Assembly (NCBI GenBank): GCA_964446955.1
Contig: CAYUQJ010000001.1
Location: 620,001-684,000, forward strand
DNA: 64,000 nucleotides
Reading direction: 5' to 3'
DNA from: Leptolinea sp964446955
GTDB taxonomy: Bacteria > Chloroflexota > Anaerolineae > Anaerolineales > Anaerolineaceae
In this document: positions 35,884-43,393 of the stretch, piece after piece
How the letters are laid out: each line of letters starts with the position of its first letter
Numbering within the stretch: position 1 is the first letter of the stretch
Notes under the pieces: generated by a model
The model's database searches: none
What the model was told of the DNA's origin: nothing
What the model saw: the letters and a program-made list of their open reading frames with translations, nothing else
Position numbers and translations under genes: made by a program

Positions 35884-36822
35884 TTAATAAATCATGCCAA
35901 TTACAATACATCCAATCAGGGCCGCAACCGTTCCTAGCGATAATGTATTGAGAATGTAATCCCGTTCCTGTTCATGGTCAGCGCGCAAGTAGAAAGGTAC
36001 AACAAAAGGTGCTGGCAATATGGCCATTAGCACAACGGCTGCTTCAAATACTCTATCCAAACCCAGTAGACGATGGATTATTAAGTGATTAAATATCAGT
36101 GCCAGACTAACCCAGATAACCAAACGAACCAATACAGTCTGGATTGGTAAAGCCAATCGTCCTTTTTGAAACTTTAGACCGTATCCAATGACAAGCGCAA
36201 CAAGTGGAGTTGTCAAACCTGCCAGTATTTCTGCCGTTGATAGAATGCTTGATGTAAGGTCAATTTCTTTAAGAACCTGATATAAACCTAAGAGATTAAA
36301 AACCACGCCAGCCAAAATCCCGATGATCACCGGACTCTTTACAAAGTTTACAATGGTCTGGTTTAGATTAAATTGACGTCCCTGGAAAACCTCCAGACCG
36401 GTTACCAGTACAAAAAACACAAATAACACCTGTCCCAGATCAATCACAGCGAAATTTTGAATACTATTTTCGCCGTACATCGTTCCAAAAATCGCGTACC
36501 CCAGCATGCCGGCCTCAAACCCGGCCATTAGAAACGGCGAGTAATCAGATGAAAACCCGGGAAATGACCGTAACTTTGTTGAAACTGCCATCACTACTGT
36601 GCAGGCAAAAAACACGGTAATTACTATTAACAAATACCGTGTTTCAAACACCATAGTCGCAAATGCTTTGAACAACAACAATGGCAGCGTAATACTTACT
36701 ACCAATTTTTGGAAATCGCGGATGGTACTTTCTTGTATAAGATTTGTTTTCCTTAGAAGGATTCCCATTCCCACAAGGAATAAAACAGGCAAAATAGAAT
36801 ATATCGTCTGAAGTGAATTCAT
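35884..36822 (-). CDS. AEC-family (auxin efflux carrier) transporter
   Basis: 312 residues with about ten membrane helices in two inverted halves. MNSLQTIYSILPVLFLVGMGILLRKTNLI at the start and VVSITLPLLLFKAF are typical of the AEC (Mem_trans) family, whose bacterial members export or import organic acids such as malate or malonate. The substrate cannot be predicted. It starts 57 bases after the end of the 278-residue gene in the same direction. Confidence 0.87.
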   Translation of the reverse strand: MNSLQTIYSILPVLFLVGMGILLRKTNLIQESTIRDFQKLVVSITLPLLLFKAFATMVFETRYLLIVITVFFACTVVMAVSTKLRSFPGFSSDYSPFLMAGFEAGMLGYAIFGTMYGENSIQNFAVIDLGQVLFVFFVLVTGLEVFQGRQFNLNQTIVNFVKSPVIIGILAGVVFNLLGLYQVLKEIDLTSSILSTAEILAGLTTPLVALVIGYGLKFQKGRLALPIQTVLVRLVIWVSLALIFNHLIIHRLLGLDRVFEAAVVLMAILPAPFVVPFYLRADHEQERDYILNTLSLGTVAALIGCIVIGMIY

Positions 36823-36878
36823 CTCAATCCAATGAAATAATTAGGAAAATTTCCTGCATACTATTGATATGCAAGTTA

Positions 36879-37715
36879 TTACCATTTTCTCCATTTATCC
36901 GCGATATTGGATTCCTGGATTCCCATCGCTTTAGAAATACGGTCAATTTCGAAACAAATATCTTCCCGCTTCGCCGTGTCAATAAATCCATGTTTCTGAT
37001 TTAGTCGGTTAAAACCTTCAACACACTCCTGAAGGATTTTTAAAATCCTATTTTTATCAGATGATTTTTCAATATCTGATAATTCTTTTAAGGTTGATAC
37101 AATGATCTCTCTACTGGCTAATAAAAGATCAGGTGTTTGATTTGTCTCCCAATTGCTAAAAAAAACCTTCTTAGACAATCTATTTAATGAAACCTTTGCG
37201 AGTTCGCCTTTTTGCCTATCAGCATTTTGCGATTTATTCGACTTCATCTGGGCGATTAACCATGCACGTTCCAATTCGTATGCATCCGGATCCAGACGCT
37301 TCCGCCATTCTCGATTAACCCCCGCCCTGAGAGCTTTCCACCCACCTAACATTTTTATACACGTACAATGCCGGGTTTCACAATGGCATTCTAAAAGACC
37401 AAGCTCAACATCTGTAGGTTCTACCAATCCAATAAACTTGAAATTCTCCGGAGCATTATTAAGCTCTCTCCAATAAATCGCATGGGGCTTATCTGGTGTT
37501 GTCTCGATCAAATCTAATATCCCTAAGCCAGAAGCATTCTCCAGCAGTAAAGGTGCTCTTCCAGCCCAATCAAGTCCGGCAATGACTGCACCGTCCTTAT
37601 CTACACGCAGAACCTTGCAGGCTCCCCAATATCCCGTTTCTTCATATGGAGAGGCCAGCTTGATCAAAGGAAAACAGTATACCTGACCTGCTGAAATAGA
37701 TTTGGTCTCAGTCAT
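36879..37715 (-). CDS. Uncharacterised protein with CxCx4CxC motif
   Basis: 278 residues, soluble. The N-terminal part (SAGQVYCFPLIKL, GYWGACKVLRVD, GAVIAGLDWAGR) resembles beta-rich domains seen in some immunity-type proteins that begin GDVF/GQVYxxPL. A tight cysteine cluster, CHCETRHCTC (Cys110, 112, 117, 119), could bind a metal. The C-terminal 60 residues are helical with CVEGFNRLN and DTAKREDICFEID, a pattern I have seen in uncharacterised immunity-like families but cannot name. It lies 36 bases after the radical SAM gene on the same strand, so the two are likely co-transcribed. No toxin gene is adjacent. Confidence 0.6.
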   Translation of the reverse strand: MTETKSISAGQVYCFPLIKLASPYEETGYWGACKVLRVDKDGAVIAGLDWAGRAPLLLENASGLGILDLIETTPDKPHAIYWRELNNAPENFKFIGLVEPTDVELGLLECHCETRHCTCIKMLGGWKALRAGVNREWRKRLDPDAYELERAWLIAQMKSNKSQNADRQKGELAKVSLNRLSKKVFFSNWETNQTPDLLLASREIIVSTLKELSDIEKSSDKNRILKILQECVEGFNRLNQKHGFIDTAKREDICFEIDRISKAMGIQESNIADKWRKW

Positions 37716-37751
37716 AAATGAGATTATATCAATGAATAATATCTCTCTTAC

Positions 37752-38897
37752 TTAACACTTCTCATGATCTCTTTTTTTCCATAACTCTTGGAGAATTTTT
37801 TCCACCTCCTTCCCCGTTTCGTCATCAATGTCATTTAACATATTAATACCCTTAATCCCCATGGATTGATATACCAGACTGATATCAATATCTAAGCCTT
37901 CCACAGCCCAGGCTGCTTTTCGATACGCCCATAAACGATTTTTGGTTTCTCCATTTATCTCCATGTAATAGCAATCATTTGCCAGTTTTTCTGCTATCTT
38001 TTTGTTCAGGGCAAATTTTTCTCCTGGTATGATCGGACGTGGTATTCTGTCGTATATTTTGAAATCCTGACAAAGCTTTGCTATCTTCCGGGCTATTCGA
38101 TTCCAGTCGTAATACGCCGTCCCATAACTGCCTGCTGGATACCAATATCGGTATTTTCCAACAATTTCCGGGATAGTATCCTTCAAATGATTGATGAAAT
38201 AATCCTTTTGTTTATCCGCCAGCGTTAGCCCTCCGGCAAGCACAAATCTCCCACCGTATTGTTTTGTCCAACGCACCACAGCTTCCAGGTTAGTGTCATC
38301 ATCACATAACCCAGGAAGGATGGGCATGAAGCATGTACCAGTCATTATTCCGGCTTTTTCCAATTGCTGCATCGCCTCAAATCTTTTTTCGACAGCCGGA
38401 GCAAGATTTTCAAGATTTGATACTATTTCATGATTGGGAGAGTCGGGTGTACTGATAATACTAAAAGCCACAATGCATGGTGTTTTCTCATTTATCCTTT
38501 GAATAAGATCAAGGTCCTTTAAAACAAGCGGAGATCGTTCCAAAATAAAAACAGGAAAGCCAAGATCCAGACACACTTCTAAAATTTGCCTTGAAAGTCC
38601 GTACTTCTGTTCAACTGGTTGATAATCACATGTAAACACCATGTCCACAGGTTTTCTTTTTAGTGATTGACGAAGTAATTCTGCCGCGTTCTCTTTTACC
38701 TTTATTATTCTTGAAAAATCTTCTGGATCTTCATATGGGGCATACTTCGTTTCTCTGCTGTAGCAGAAATAGCATCCATGTTGACAGCCCACATATGGAT
38801 GTGCCGTATACTTCGTCCAAAACCAATGGTCTGGATGTTTGTGTGTATTCAAAATCGTCTTGGGACGATACAGGTGATATTGCGTTTTTTGTCCCAT
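37752..38897 (-). CDS. Radical SAM protein with C-terminal helix-hairpin-helix domain, spore photoproduct lyase-like
   Basis: 381 residues. The 4Fe-4S site is CQHGCYFCYS (Cys38, 42, 45; CX3CX2C), followed by a TIM-barrel-like core with HPYVGCQHGC and CFMPILPGLCDDD, matching the spore photoproduct lyase-like and Rv2578c-like radical SAM group. Near residues 310-375 a separate segment (NRLWAYRKAAWAVEGLDID, GIKGINMLNDIDDETGKEVEKIL) looks like the helix-hairpin-helix 8-kDa domain of family X DNA polymerases. The combination suggests an enzyme acting on nucleic acid, which is inference. Next gene in the operon is the unknown 278-residue protein. Confidence 0.8.
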   Translation of the reverse strand: MGQKTQYHLYRPKTILNTHKHPDHWFWTKYTAHPYVGCQHGCYFCYSRETKYAPYEDPEDFSRIIKVKENAAELLRQSLKRKPVDMVFTCDYQPVEQKYGLSRQILEVCLDLGFPVFILERSPLVLKDLDLIQRINEKTPCIVAFSIISTPDSPNHEIVSNLENLAPAVEKRFEAMQQLEKAGIMTGTCFMPILPGLCDDDTNLEAVVRWTKQYGGRFVLAGGLTLADKQKDYFINHLKDTIPEIVGKYRYWYPAGSYGTAYYDWNRIARKIAKLCQDFKIYDRIPRPIIPGEKFALNKKIAEKLANDCYYMEINGETKNRLWAYRKAAWAVEGLDIDISLVYQSMGIKGINMLNDIDDETGKEVEKILQELWKKRDHEKC

Positions 38898-39450
38898 TGA
38901 ACCTATTCCATTTATCGCCTTTTCTGGTAATCACGTATGTGTTTTCGGATTTTTGTTACATTATTGCAATTTGTTTTTTTCGATTAATACAGAACAAGTG
39001 CGGAGACAGGTTTTTGGAAAAAACCTTCTTTCAGTTTTTTCTCCATCTAACATCTTTACCGAATAAATACTTTTGTTCATTAGCAATGTGACCACCATGA
39101 TCACACATCTGCAGTCTAATGTGTGACAGTATCACAAAATAAATCGCCTATTTATCAAAAGCCTCTAAACCCTTACGATCTCGAAAAAAGTCCGATTATT
39201 ATTATTGTTGAAGAACACGAAGTCAGCCTGATGATCAGATCCCATAAGATTTTTCATATAATGAATTTTAGTACTCATATATGTCAATTTTTGACATATT
39301 TTGAAAAATCTTTCTTTGGAGATTATTGTTTGTCAATTTTGTACTCGTATACACCTGTTTATTACGCTTACCCCATAATTAGTCTTTGCTATAATACAAA
39401 ATCGTTGTAATGTAGCAAATAAAAGATTGAGAAACGAGGAATTAATATCG
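38898..39450. other. 553-base AT-rich intergenic region with clustered GTGA/TCAC half-sites
   Basis: No convincing gene. It separates the divergent radical SAM and lipoprotein genes. At 39088-39135 there are four half-sites in the order GTGA, TCAC, GTGA, TCAC; the inner two extend to a perfect 8-bp inverted repeat (TCACACAT 39101-39108, ATGTGTGA 39119-39126), which could be an operator. Small ORFs in this region have poor starts and no recognisable composition. Confidence 0.45.
39387..39395 (+). promoter_or_regulatory. Extended -10 promoter of the lipoprotein gene
   Basis: TG-C-TATAAT (box 39390-39395), a perfect extended -10 about 55 bases before the start codon; no good -35 is visible, as is usual with extended -10 promoters. 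Confidence 0.5.
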
Positions 39451-40260
39451 ATGAAGAAAATATTATTTTGCACTTTCATAATTACTATTCTTGTGGCTTC
39501 ATGCTCACCTCAACCCATAGTCCCCGCAGAACCCACTGCAGACATCAATGCGCTGGTCGGCACAATGATGGCATCAACGCTTACCGCTATCGCTCCTACC
39601 CCCATACCTCCTACGGATACTCCGGCACCGGAACCAACTGCCACTCCACTTCCACCTGGAACACTTAACGAAGGGTTCTCAGCTGATTTCACATATCCAA
39701 ATCCCGAATACTGGTCGGATCCGTTCGATGCCGCTCGTGTTAGTGTTCAACACAATTACACGGTTACATCGGAACAGGACTTTTTGAAATACAGTTATTT
39801 TGATCCAGAGACGTATCTCTATACCTTCTATCAAAAAGAAATGCCAGCCGATGTCGCGATGGAAACATCATACCTGAATATCGATACACAAAGTTCAGAG
39901 GCGTCCATACTCTGCCGTGTTGACCCGGTTAATAGAAATAAGTGGTATGAATTCCGGATTGTGCATTTCGAAAAAGCGGCAGTTATCTATTACTTTGAGA
40001 GAAAAGAACAATACGGAGATCAATATACGAGATTGGCTTACGGCAAATTACCAGTTGAACTTTTTCGAGATAAAGAAAACAGACTGGAAGGTCGCTGCCA
40101 GGGAAACACTCTCTCCCTCTCTCTCAATGGGCAGCAGGTTATCAGTGTAGAAGACACGAGACTTCAGTCTGGTGGCTTAGTCGGTTTGGGCGGTGTATCC
40201 CACACGAAAGTACCTATGACAATTTCCTTCAATTATTTAAAAGTGGCTCCTGCTCAATAA
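39451..40260 (+). CDS. Lipoprotein with C-terminal concanavalin-like domain
   Basis: 269 residues from the ATG at 39451; a TTG at 39427 in frame precedes GAGGAA and is less likely because the lipoprotein signal then starts late. Signal MKKILFCTFIITILVASC with lipobox VASC, a stalk with TPIPPTDTPAPEPTATP, and a C-terminal beta-sandwich of about 180 residues (NKWYEFRIVHFEKAAVIYYF, NRLEGRCQGNTLSLSLNGQQVISVED, GGLVGLGGV), the usual look of laminin-G/DUF1080-like domains. No catalytic motif. Probably a surface binding protein. Confidence 0.75.
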   Translation: MKKILFCTFIITILVASCSPQPIVPAEPTADINALVGTMMASTLTAIAPTPIPPTDTPAPEPTATPLPPGTLNEGFSADFTYPNPEYWSDPFDAARVSVQHNYTVTSEQDFLKYSYFDPETYLYTFYQKEMPADVAMETSYLNIDTQSSEASILCRVDPVNRNKWYEFRIVHFEKAAVIYYFERKEQYGDQYTRLAYGKLPVELFRDKENRLEGRCQGNTLSLSLNGQQVISVEDTRLQSGGLVGLGGVSHTKVPMTISFNYLKVAPAQ

Positions 40261-40285
40261 ACTGATAACCGAGAATGCTTTAAAT

Positions 40286-40323
40286 AAAAATAAGACATTG
40301 CCTTTGGGTAGTGTCTTATTTTT
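40286..40323. terminator. Bidirectional terminator between the lipoprotein and the pilin gene
   Basis: A long stem of AAAATAAGACA with TGTCTTATTTT, extended by TGCC/GGTA-type pairs around a short loop, with A-run and T-run on the two sides. It serves both convergent genes. Confidence 0.75.
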
Positions 40324-40332
40324 ACTTTGTCG

Positions 40333-40479
40333 CTATAAATTATTAATCACATTACTATATGCTGCACTTATCCATGGACCGAACAATGGGAGCAAGACAA
40401 TCACAATGAGAACTACTAACATAAAAATGAGTGCATACTCTACAAGGCCCTGCCCCTTCTCACTGGCATAGAAATCCAT
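40333..40479 (-). CDS. Orphan Flp/Fap-type pilin (class III prepilin)
   Basis: A 48-residue product. It begins with a short charged leader (MDFYASEKG), then QGLVEYALIFMLVVLIVIVLL, a single hydrophobic helix, and a polar tail ending SNVINNL. The leader-helix junction G|QGLVEY with Glu at +5 and Tyr at +6 is the hallmark of Flp pilins, which are cut by a TadV/CpaA-type prepilin peptidase and assembled by Tad machinery. GGAGG lies seven bases before the ATG. No tad or cpa genes are in the window, so the pilin is encoded apart from its secretion system. Confidence 0.85.
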   Translation of the reverse strand: MDFYASEKGQGLVEYALIFMLVVLIVIVLLPLFGPWISAAYSNVINNL

Positions 40480-40670
40480 CCCCGTCCTCCTTTCCAAAAA
40501 GCGTTGGTTTTCATGCCTGATAATTCATTAAATCGCTTTTCAAAGATGAAATACATAAAGACAAGATAAAAAAATGCTATATGAATAGCATATAGCATTG
40601 TCTTGAAAACAGCAAATGTTTATTCAGTTTTCTTAATAATTGCGTAGGTTTTATATCCTATCCGGTAGTA

Positions 40671-41711
40671 TCACGCTTTATTAAAATGGTTTTTTATGTC
40701 GTTTGGCGCAAATACACCAGAAGATGTCACAACAGCGCTGATCAGTGTGGGAGGAGTAATATCAAATGCCGGATAGAAACCCTTAACGCCATCCTTCACA
40801 GTTTGTGTTCCAAAGAATTTCAAGCTTTCATTAGGATCACGCATTTCAATCTTAACCCCATCAATCAACGGTTCAGACGTCGAAGGATTGCGCAATATAT
40901 AACATGGGATTTTATGATAGTGAGCCGCTATCGCAATTTGAAATGTACCTACCTTATTGACCGCATACCCATCCAATGTCACCACATCAGCGGCACAGGC
41001 AAATACATCGATCAAACCTTGTGACATCATGAATGCTGGCATATTGTCAGTCACAACGGTTACAGGAATATCCATTTCTCGCGCCATGCTTGCCGTTAAT
41101 CGAGCTCCTTGAAGGAAAGGTCTTGTTTCAGGACAAATTAACGATATTTCCTTTCCCATGTTACGGGCTTCAAGCAAAGTGAAACCAATATATGTTTCTG
41201 CGAAACACTGGGTCAATAACCGAACTTTTTCTGGAAGCAAACCTGCAGCCAGTTTACCGATTACCCTATCCTCGCGATACCGATCTTCAAGTAAACCGTA
41301 AACGTATTCAAGCGTAGTATCTTCTAAGTCTTTCCCTTCCTCCAATGATTTTAAGGCCACATCCAGTATCCGCTGCATATGTCGAACCTGAAAAACAGAA
41401 GTTGTAGGTCGGGCATGTCCCAGGTCATCCGCGGCTTTTCTTAAATATGAAACTGCCTCACTTTTGGGAAGGGTTTTTGCCTTTTTGGCAGCCTGTACCA
41501 TACCCAAAGCAGATGCCCACCAGGGTCCCATGCTTTGGGTAACCATCTCACGGATGGCGTTCACCACATCAGGGTATTCCATGCAGGTTACGTATTCCAC
41601 CTGGATGGGATATTTCCGTCTATCAAGTATCCTTACTATGCCATCCTCGTAGGATGCAACGTTTTTTGGATGTATTAGAAAACCCAATCCTTCTGCGTAG
41701 TCAAATTGCAT
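40671..41711 (-). CDS. mtnA: MtnA-like sugar-phosphate isomerase (methylthioribose-1-phosphate isomerase family)
   Basis: 346 residues, eIF2B-alpha/MtnA fold. Reaction expected: methylthioribose-1-phosphate to methylthioribulose-1-phosphate. The catalytic Cys (Cys169 in LLTQCFAETY) and Asp (Asp242 in AADVVTLDGYAVNKVGT) of MtnA are kept, as is CPETRPFLQGARLTA. The N-terminal half is unlike textbook MtnA: MVTQSMGPWWASALGM replaces the usual GAPAIG loop. It is the last of three genes, RuBisCO-like and cupin being upstream with only five and 13 bases between, which supports the methylthio-sugar assignment. A ribose- or deoxyribose-phosphate isomerase remains possible. Confidence 0.72.
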   Translation of the reverse strand: MQFDYAEGLGFLIHPKNVASYEDGIVRILDRRKYPIQVEYVTCMEYPDVVNAIREMVTQSMGPWWASALGMVQAAKKAKTLPKSEAVSYLRKAADDLGHARPTTSVFQVRHMQRILDVALKSLEEGKDLEDTTLEYVYGLLEDRYREDRVIGKLAAGLLPEKVRLLTQCFAETYIGFTLLEARNMGKEISLICPETRPFLQGARLTASMAREMDIPVTVVTDNMPAFMMSQGLIDVFACAADVVTLDGYAVNKVGTFQIAIAAHYHKIPCYILRNPSTSEPLIDGVKIEMRDPNESLKFFGTQTVKDGVKGFYPAFDITPPTLISAVVTSSGVFAPNDIKNHFNKA

Positions 41712-41716
41712 AGTTC

Positions 41717-42859
41717 TTATACCCTTTCAACTAGTTCACGGAATCTTCGACAGTTTTCAACAAGATCTGCTCCACCTCTAAATAATCCCCCACCCATAAG
41801 GAAAACAACATCTTTCCCATAAACAGAAAGCATTTCAGGAATATTCTCGAAGGTCATGCCTCCACCCGGAGTGGGAAAAATGGAACGGACATGTCCCATT
41901 TCTTCGTCAGAATAAGCGATTATCTGTTTTACTCCTTCCAATGGATAAGAGAAACGCCCACCAAAATTTGGGTACACAGAAAAATCAGATCCGGCTAGAC
42001 GTGGAATTTGTCCGTACCAACAACCATAGGAAAAACCCTGGATGGGATTTTGGACATACGTTCCGTGAAAAGCTGGGTGATGCATAATCGGTAGATGGAA
42101 GTTTGGGTCTTCTGCCAATAGTCGAATAAAATCTAAACCGACTAATCCAGGGATGATCATAACCCCGCCTACCCCACAATCTTTTGCAAATTGCGCCCGC
42201 TCCAACACTTCATCTACAGGCCCACTTATATTCGGTATATACAAACATTTATGGCCTGTTTTATCGTTGGCACTTTTTATGGCTTCAGAACATGCTTTTA
42301 TTCTTTCTTTAAACGGTGCAAATCTCTGATTGCCGATATTGTGATCTTCTTTAATAAAATCTATTCCCCCCATACCAAACTGATAAACCATCTCAGCTAA
42401 TTCACTGGCGGAAAGACCCATTGGTTTCAACGCGGCGCACAACAAAGGACGTGTGGGTGCGTTGACCAGTTCTCGTAATCCCTTCTTTCCATATTTAGGT
42501 CCGCAATAGCGATTCAGCATGACCGGTGGAAAGTCAAAACGCTCCACCCGTACATTGCGCATCATACTGACATTCCCAAACATTACATTTAGCACATATA
42601 AGAATTCATTTGCGGTGGGCTCCACCGGGTATGAAATTATCACTGTGTGTTTGTCGGGCGAAATAGTATTTGTTTTAATTATGTCCCCGGTAAGATGATC
42701 CCTTATATCACCTTTAGGGAGAAGATCTGTTGGGAATTCGATTGTATTCTCAACGGCCATTACCTTGGCTTGAGAAACGACGTCATCAAAAGAGCCTGTA
42801 AGCGTATAGGTGACCGTAAAACGGTCACCTGATAAATTCAGCATCTTATCGAAGTTCAT
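41717..42859 (-). CDS. RuBisCO-like protein (form IV)
   Basis: 380 residues. The large-subunit fold is clear: NRYCGPKYGKKGLRELVNAPTRPLL, ALKPMGLS with Lys145, and FIKEDHNIGNQRF with Lys170, the position of the carbamylated lysine. The canonical KDDE is KEDH here, and the loop-6 Lys region is replaced by TPGGGMTFENIP, so CO2 fixation is not expected. Form IV proteins work in methionine salvage as enolases, or in Rhodospirillum rubrum as an isomerase of 5-methylthioribulose-1-phosphate. The cupin upstream and the MtnA-like gene downstream fit the second role. Spacing: 13 bases after the cupin, five before mtnA. Confidence 0.88.
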   Translation of the reverse strand: MNFDKMLNLSGDRFTVTYTLTGSFDDVVSQAKVMAVENTIEFPTDLLPKGDIRDHLTGDIIKTNTISPDKHTVIISYPVEPTANEFLYVLNVMFGNVSMMRNVRVERFDFPPVMLNRYCGPKYGKKGLRELVNAPTRPLLCAALKPMGLSASELAEMVYQFGMGGIDFIKEDHNIGNQRFAPFKERIKACSEAIKSANDKTGHKCLYIPNISGPVDEVLERAQFAKDCGVGGVMIIPGLVGLDFIRLLAEDPNFHLPIMHHPAFHGTYVQNPIQGFSYGCWYGQIPRLAGSDFSVYPNFGGRFSYPLEGVKQIIAYSDEEMGHVRSIFPTPGGGMTFENIPEMLSVYGKDVVFLMGGGLFRGGADLVENCRRFRELVERV

Positions 42860-42872
42860 GATGAAATCCGAT

Positions 42873-43280
42873 TTATTTCTTATCGCATTCAGCCAGTTTT
42901 GCCAGCATATCCTTATTCGGAATTACACAAAGGAATCCCATTGGTTCATCACCGATGGCAGCCAGGTCGTGATGTTCCCAGGGTTTAATGAATACCAGGT
43001 CCCGTGGATTGAGATCATAAACCTGATCTTCCACCGTAACCCTCGCCTTTCCATGTAAGATCATAACGCCATGTACATGCGCGTGAAAATCGCGGGTTGA
43101 AGAATGTCCACCCGGTTGGATCAGGAAATAACGGAAAACAAAATGCTCGGCACCTTCATCATTTCCAATAAGGATCTTTCCACTGGCCCCTTTTGCGGCT
43201 CCATCATCATATTTTTTGGATCGAACATCTTCCCAATCAAAAGCGGTATCTGTTCCAATAAATCGATGTACAACTGCCAT
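42873..43280 (-). CDS. Cupin protein, probable methylthioxylulose-5-phosphate sulfurylase
   Basis: 135 residues, one cupin barrel. Metal ligands are readable in GGHSSTRDFHAHVHGVMILHGKA (His residues of motif 1) and KPWEHHDL (motif 2). In R. rubrum a cupin encoded beside the RuBisCO-like protein removes methanethiol from 1-methylthioxylulose-5-phosphate to give deoxyxylulose-5-phosphate, feeding isoprenoid synthesis; the same neighbourhood here suggests the same job. That is inference from family and context, since cupins are broad. GGAGG lies before the ATG. It is the first gene of the three-gene operon, behind about 110 AT-rich bases. Confidence 0.75.
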   Translation of the reverse strand: MAVVHRFIGTDTAFDWEDVRSKKYDDGAAKGASGKILIGNDEGAEHFVFRYFLIQPGGHSSTRDFHAHVHGVMILHGKARVTVEDQVYDLNPRDLVFIKPWEHHDLAAIGDEPMGFLCVIPNKDMLAKLAECDKK

Positions 43281-43393
43281 TTTTTACCTCCAATGTAATT
43301 TTTAAACAGTAATTAATTAATTTTACACCGATAAGTGATTTTTAGGTATTTTTTGTTTATATCGATATTTTTTTTTATTGCTTTAGAACACTT

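Noticed and set aside
39123..39410. 95-codon plus-strand ORF in the spacer before the lipoprotein gene
   Set aside because: No ribosome site, composition like non-coding AT-rich DNA, and it overlaps the probable promoter of the lipoprotein gene.
41717..42859. True CO2-fixing RuBisCO
   Set aside because: The KDDE motif is KEDH and the loop-6 Lys region is missing, so a form IV protein is the better call.
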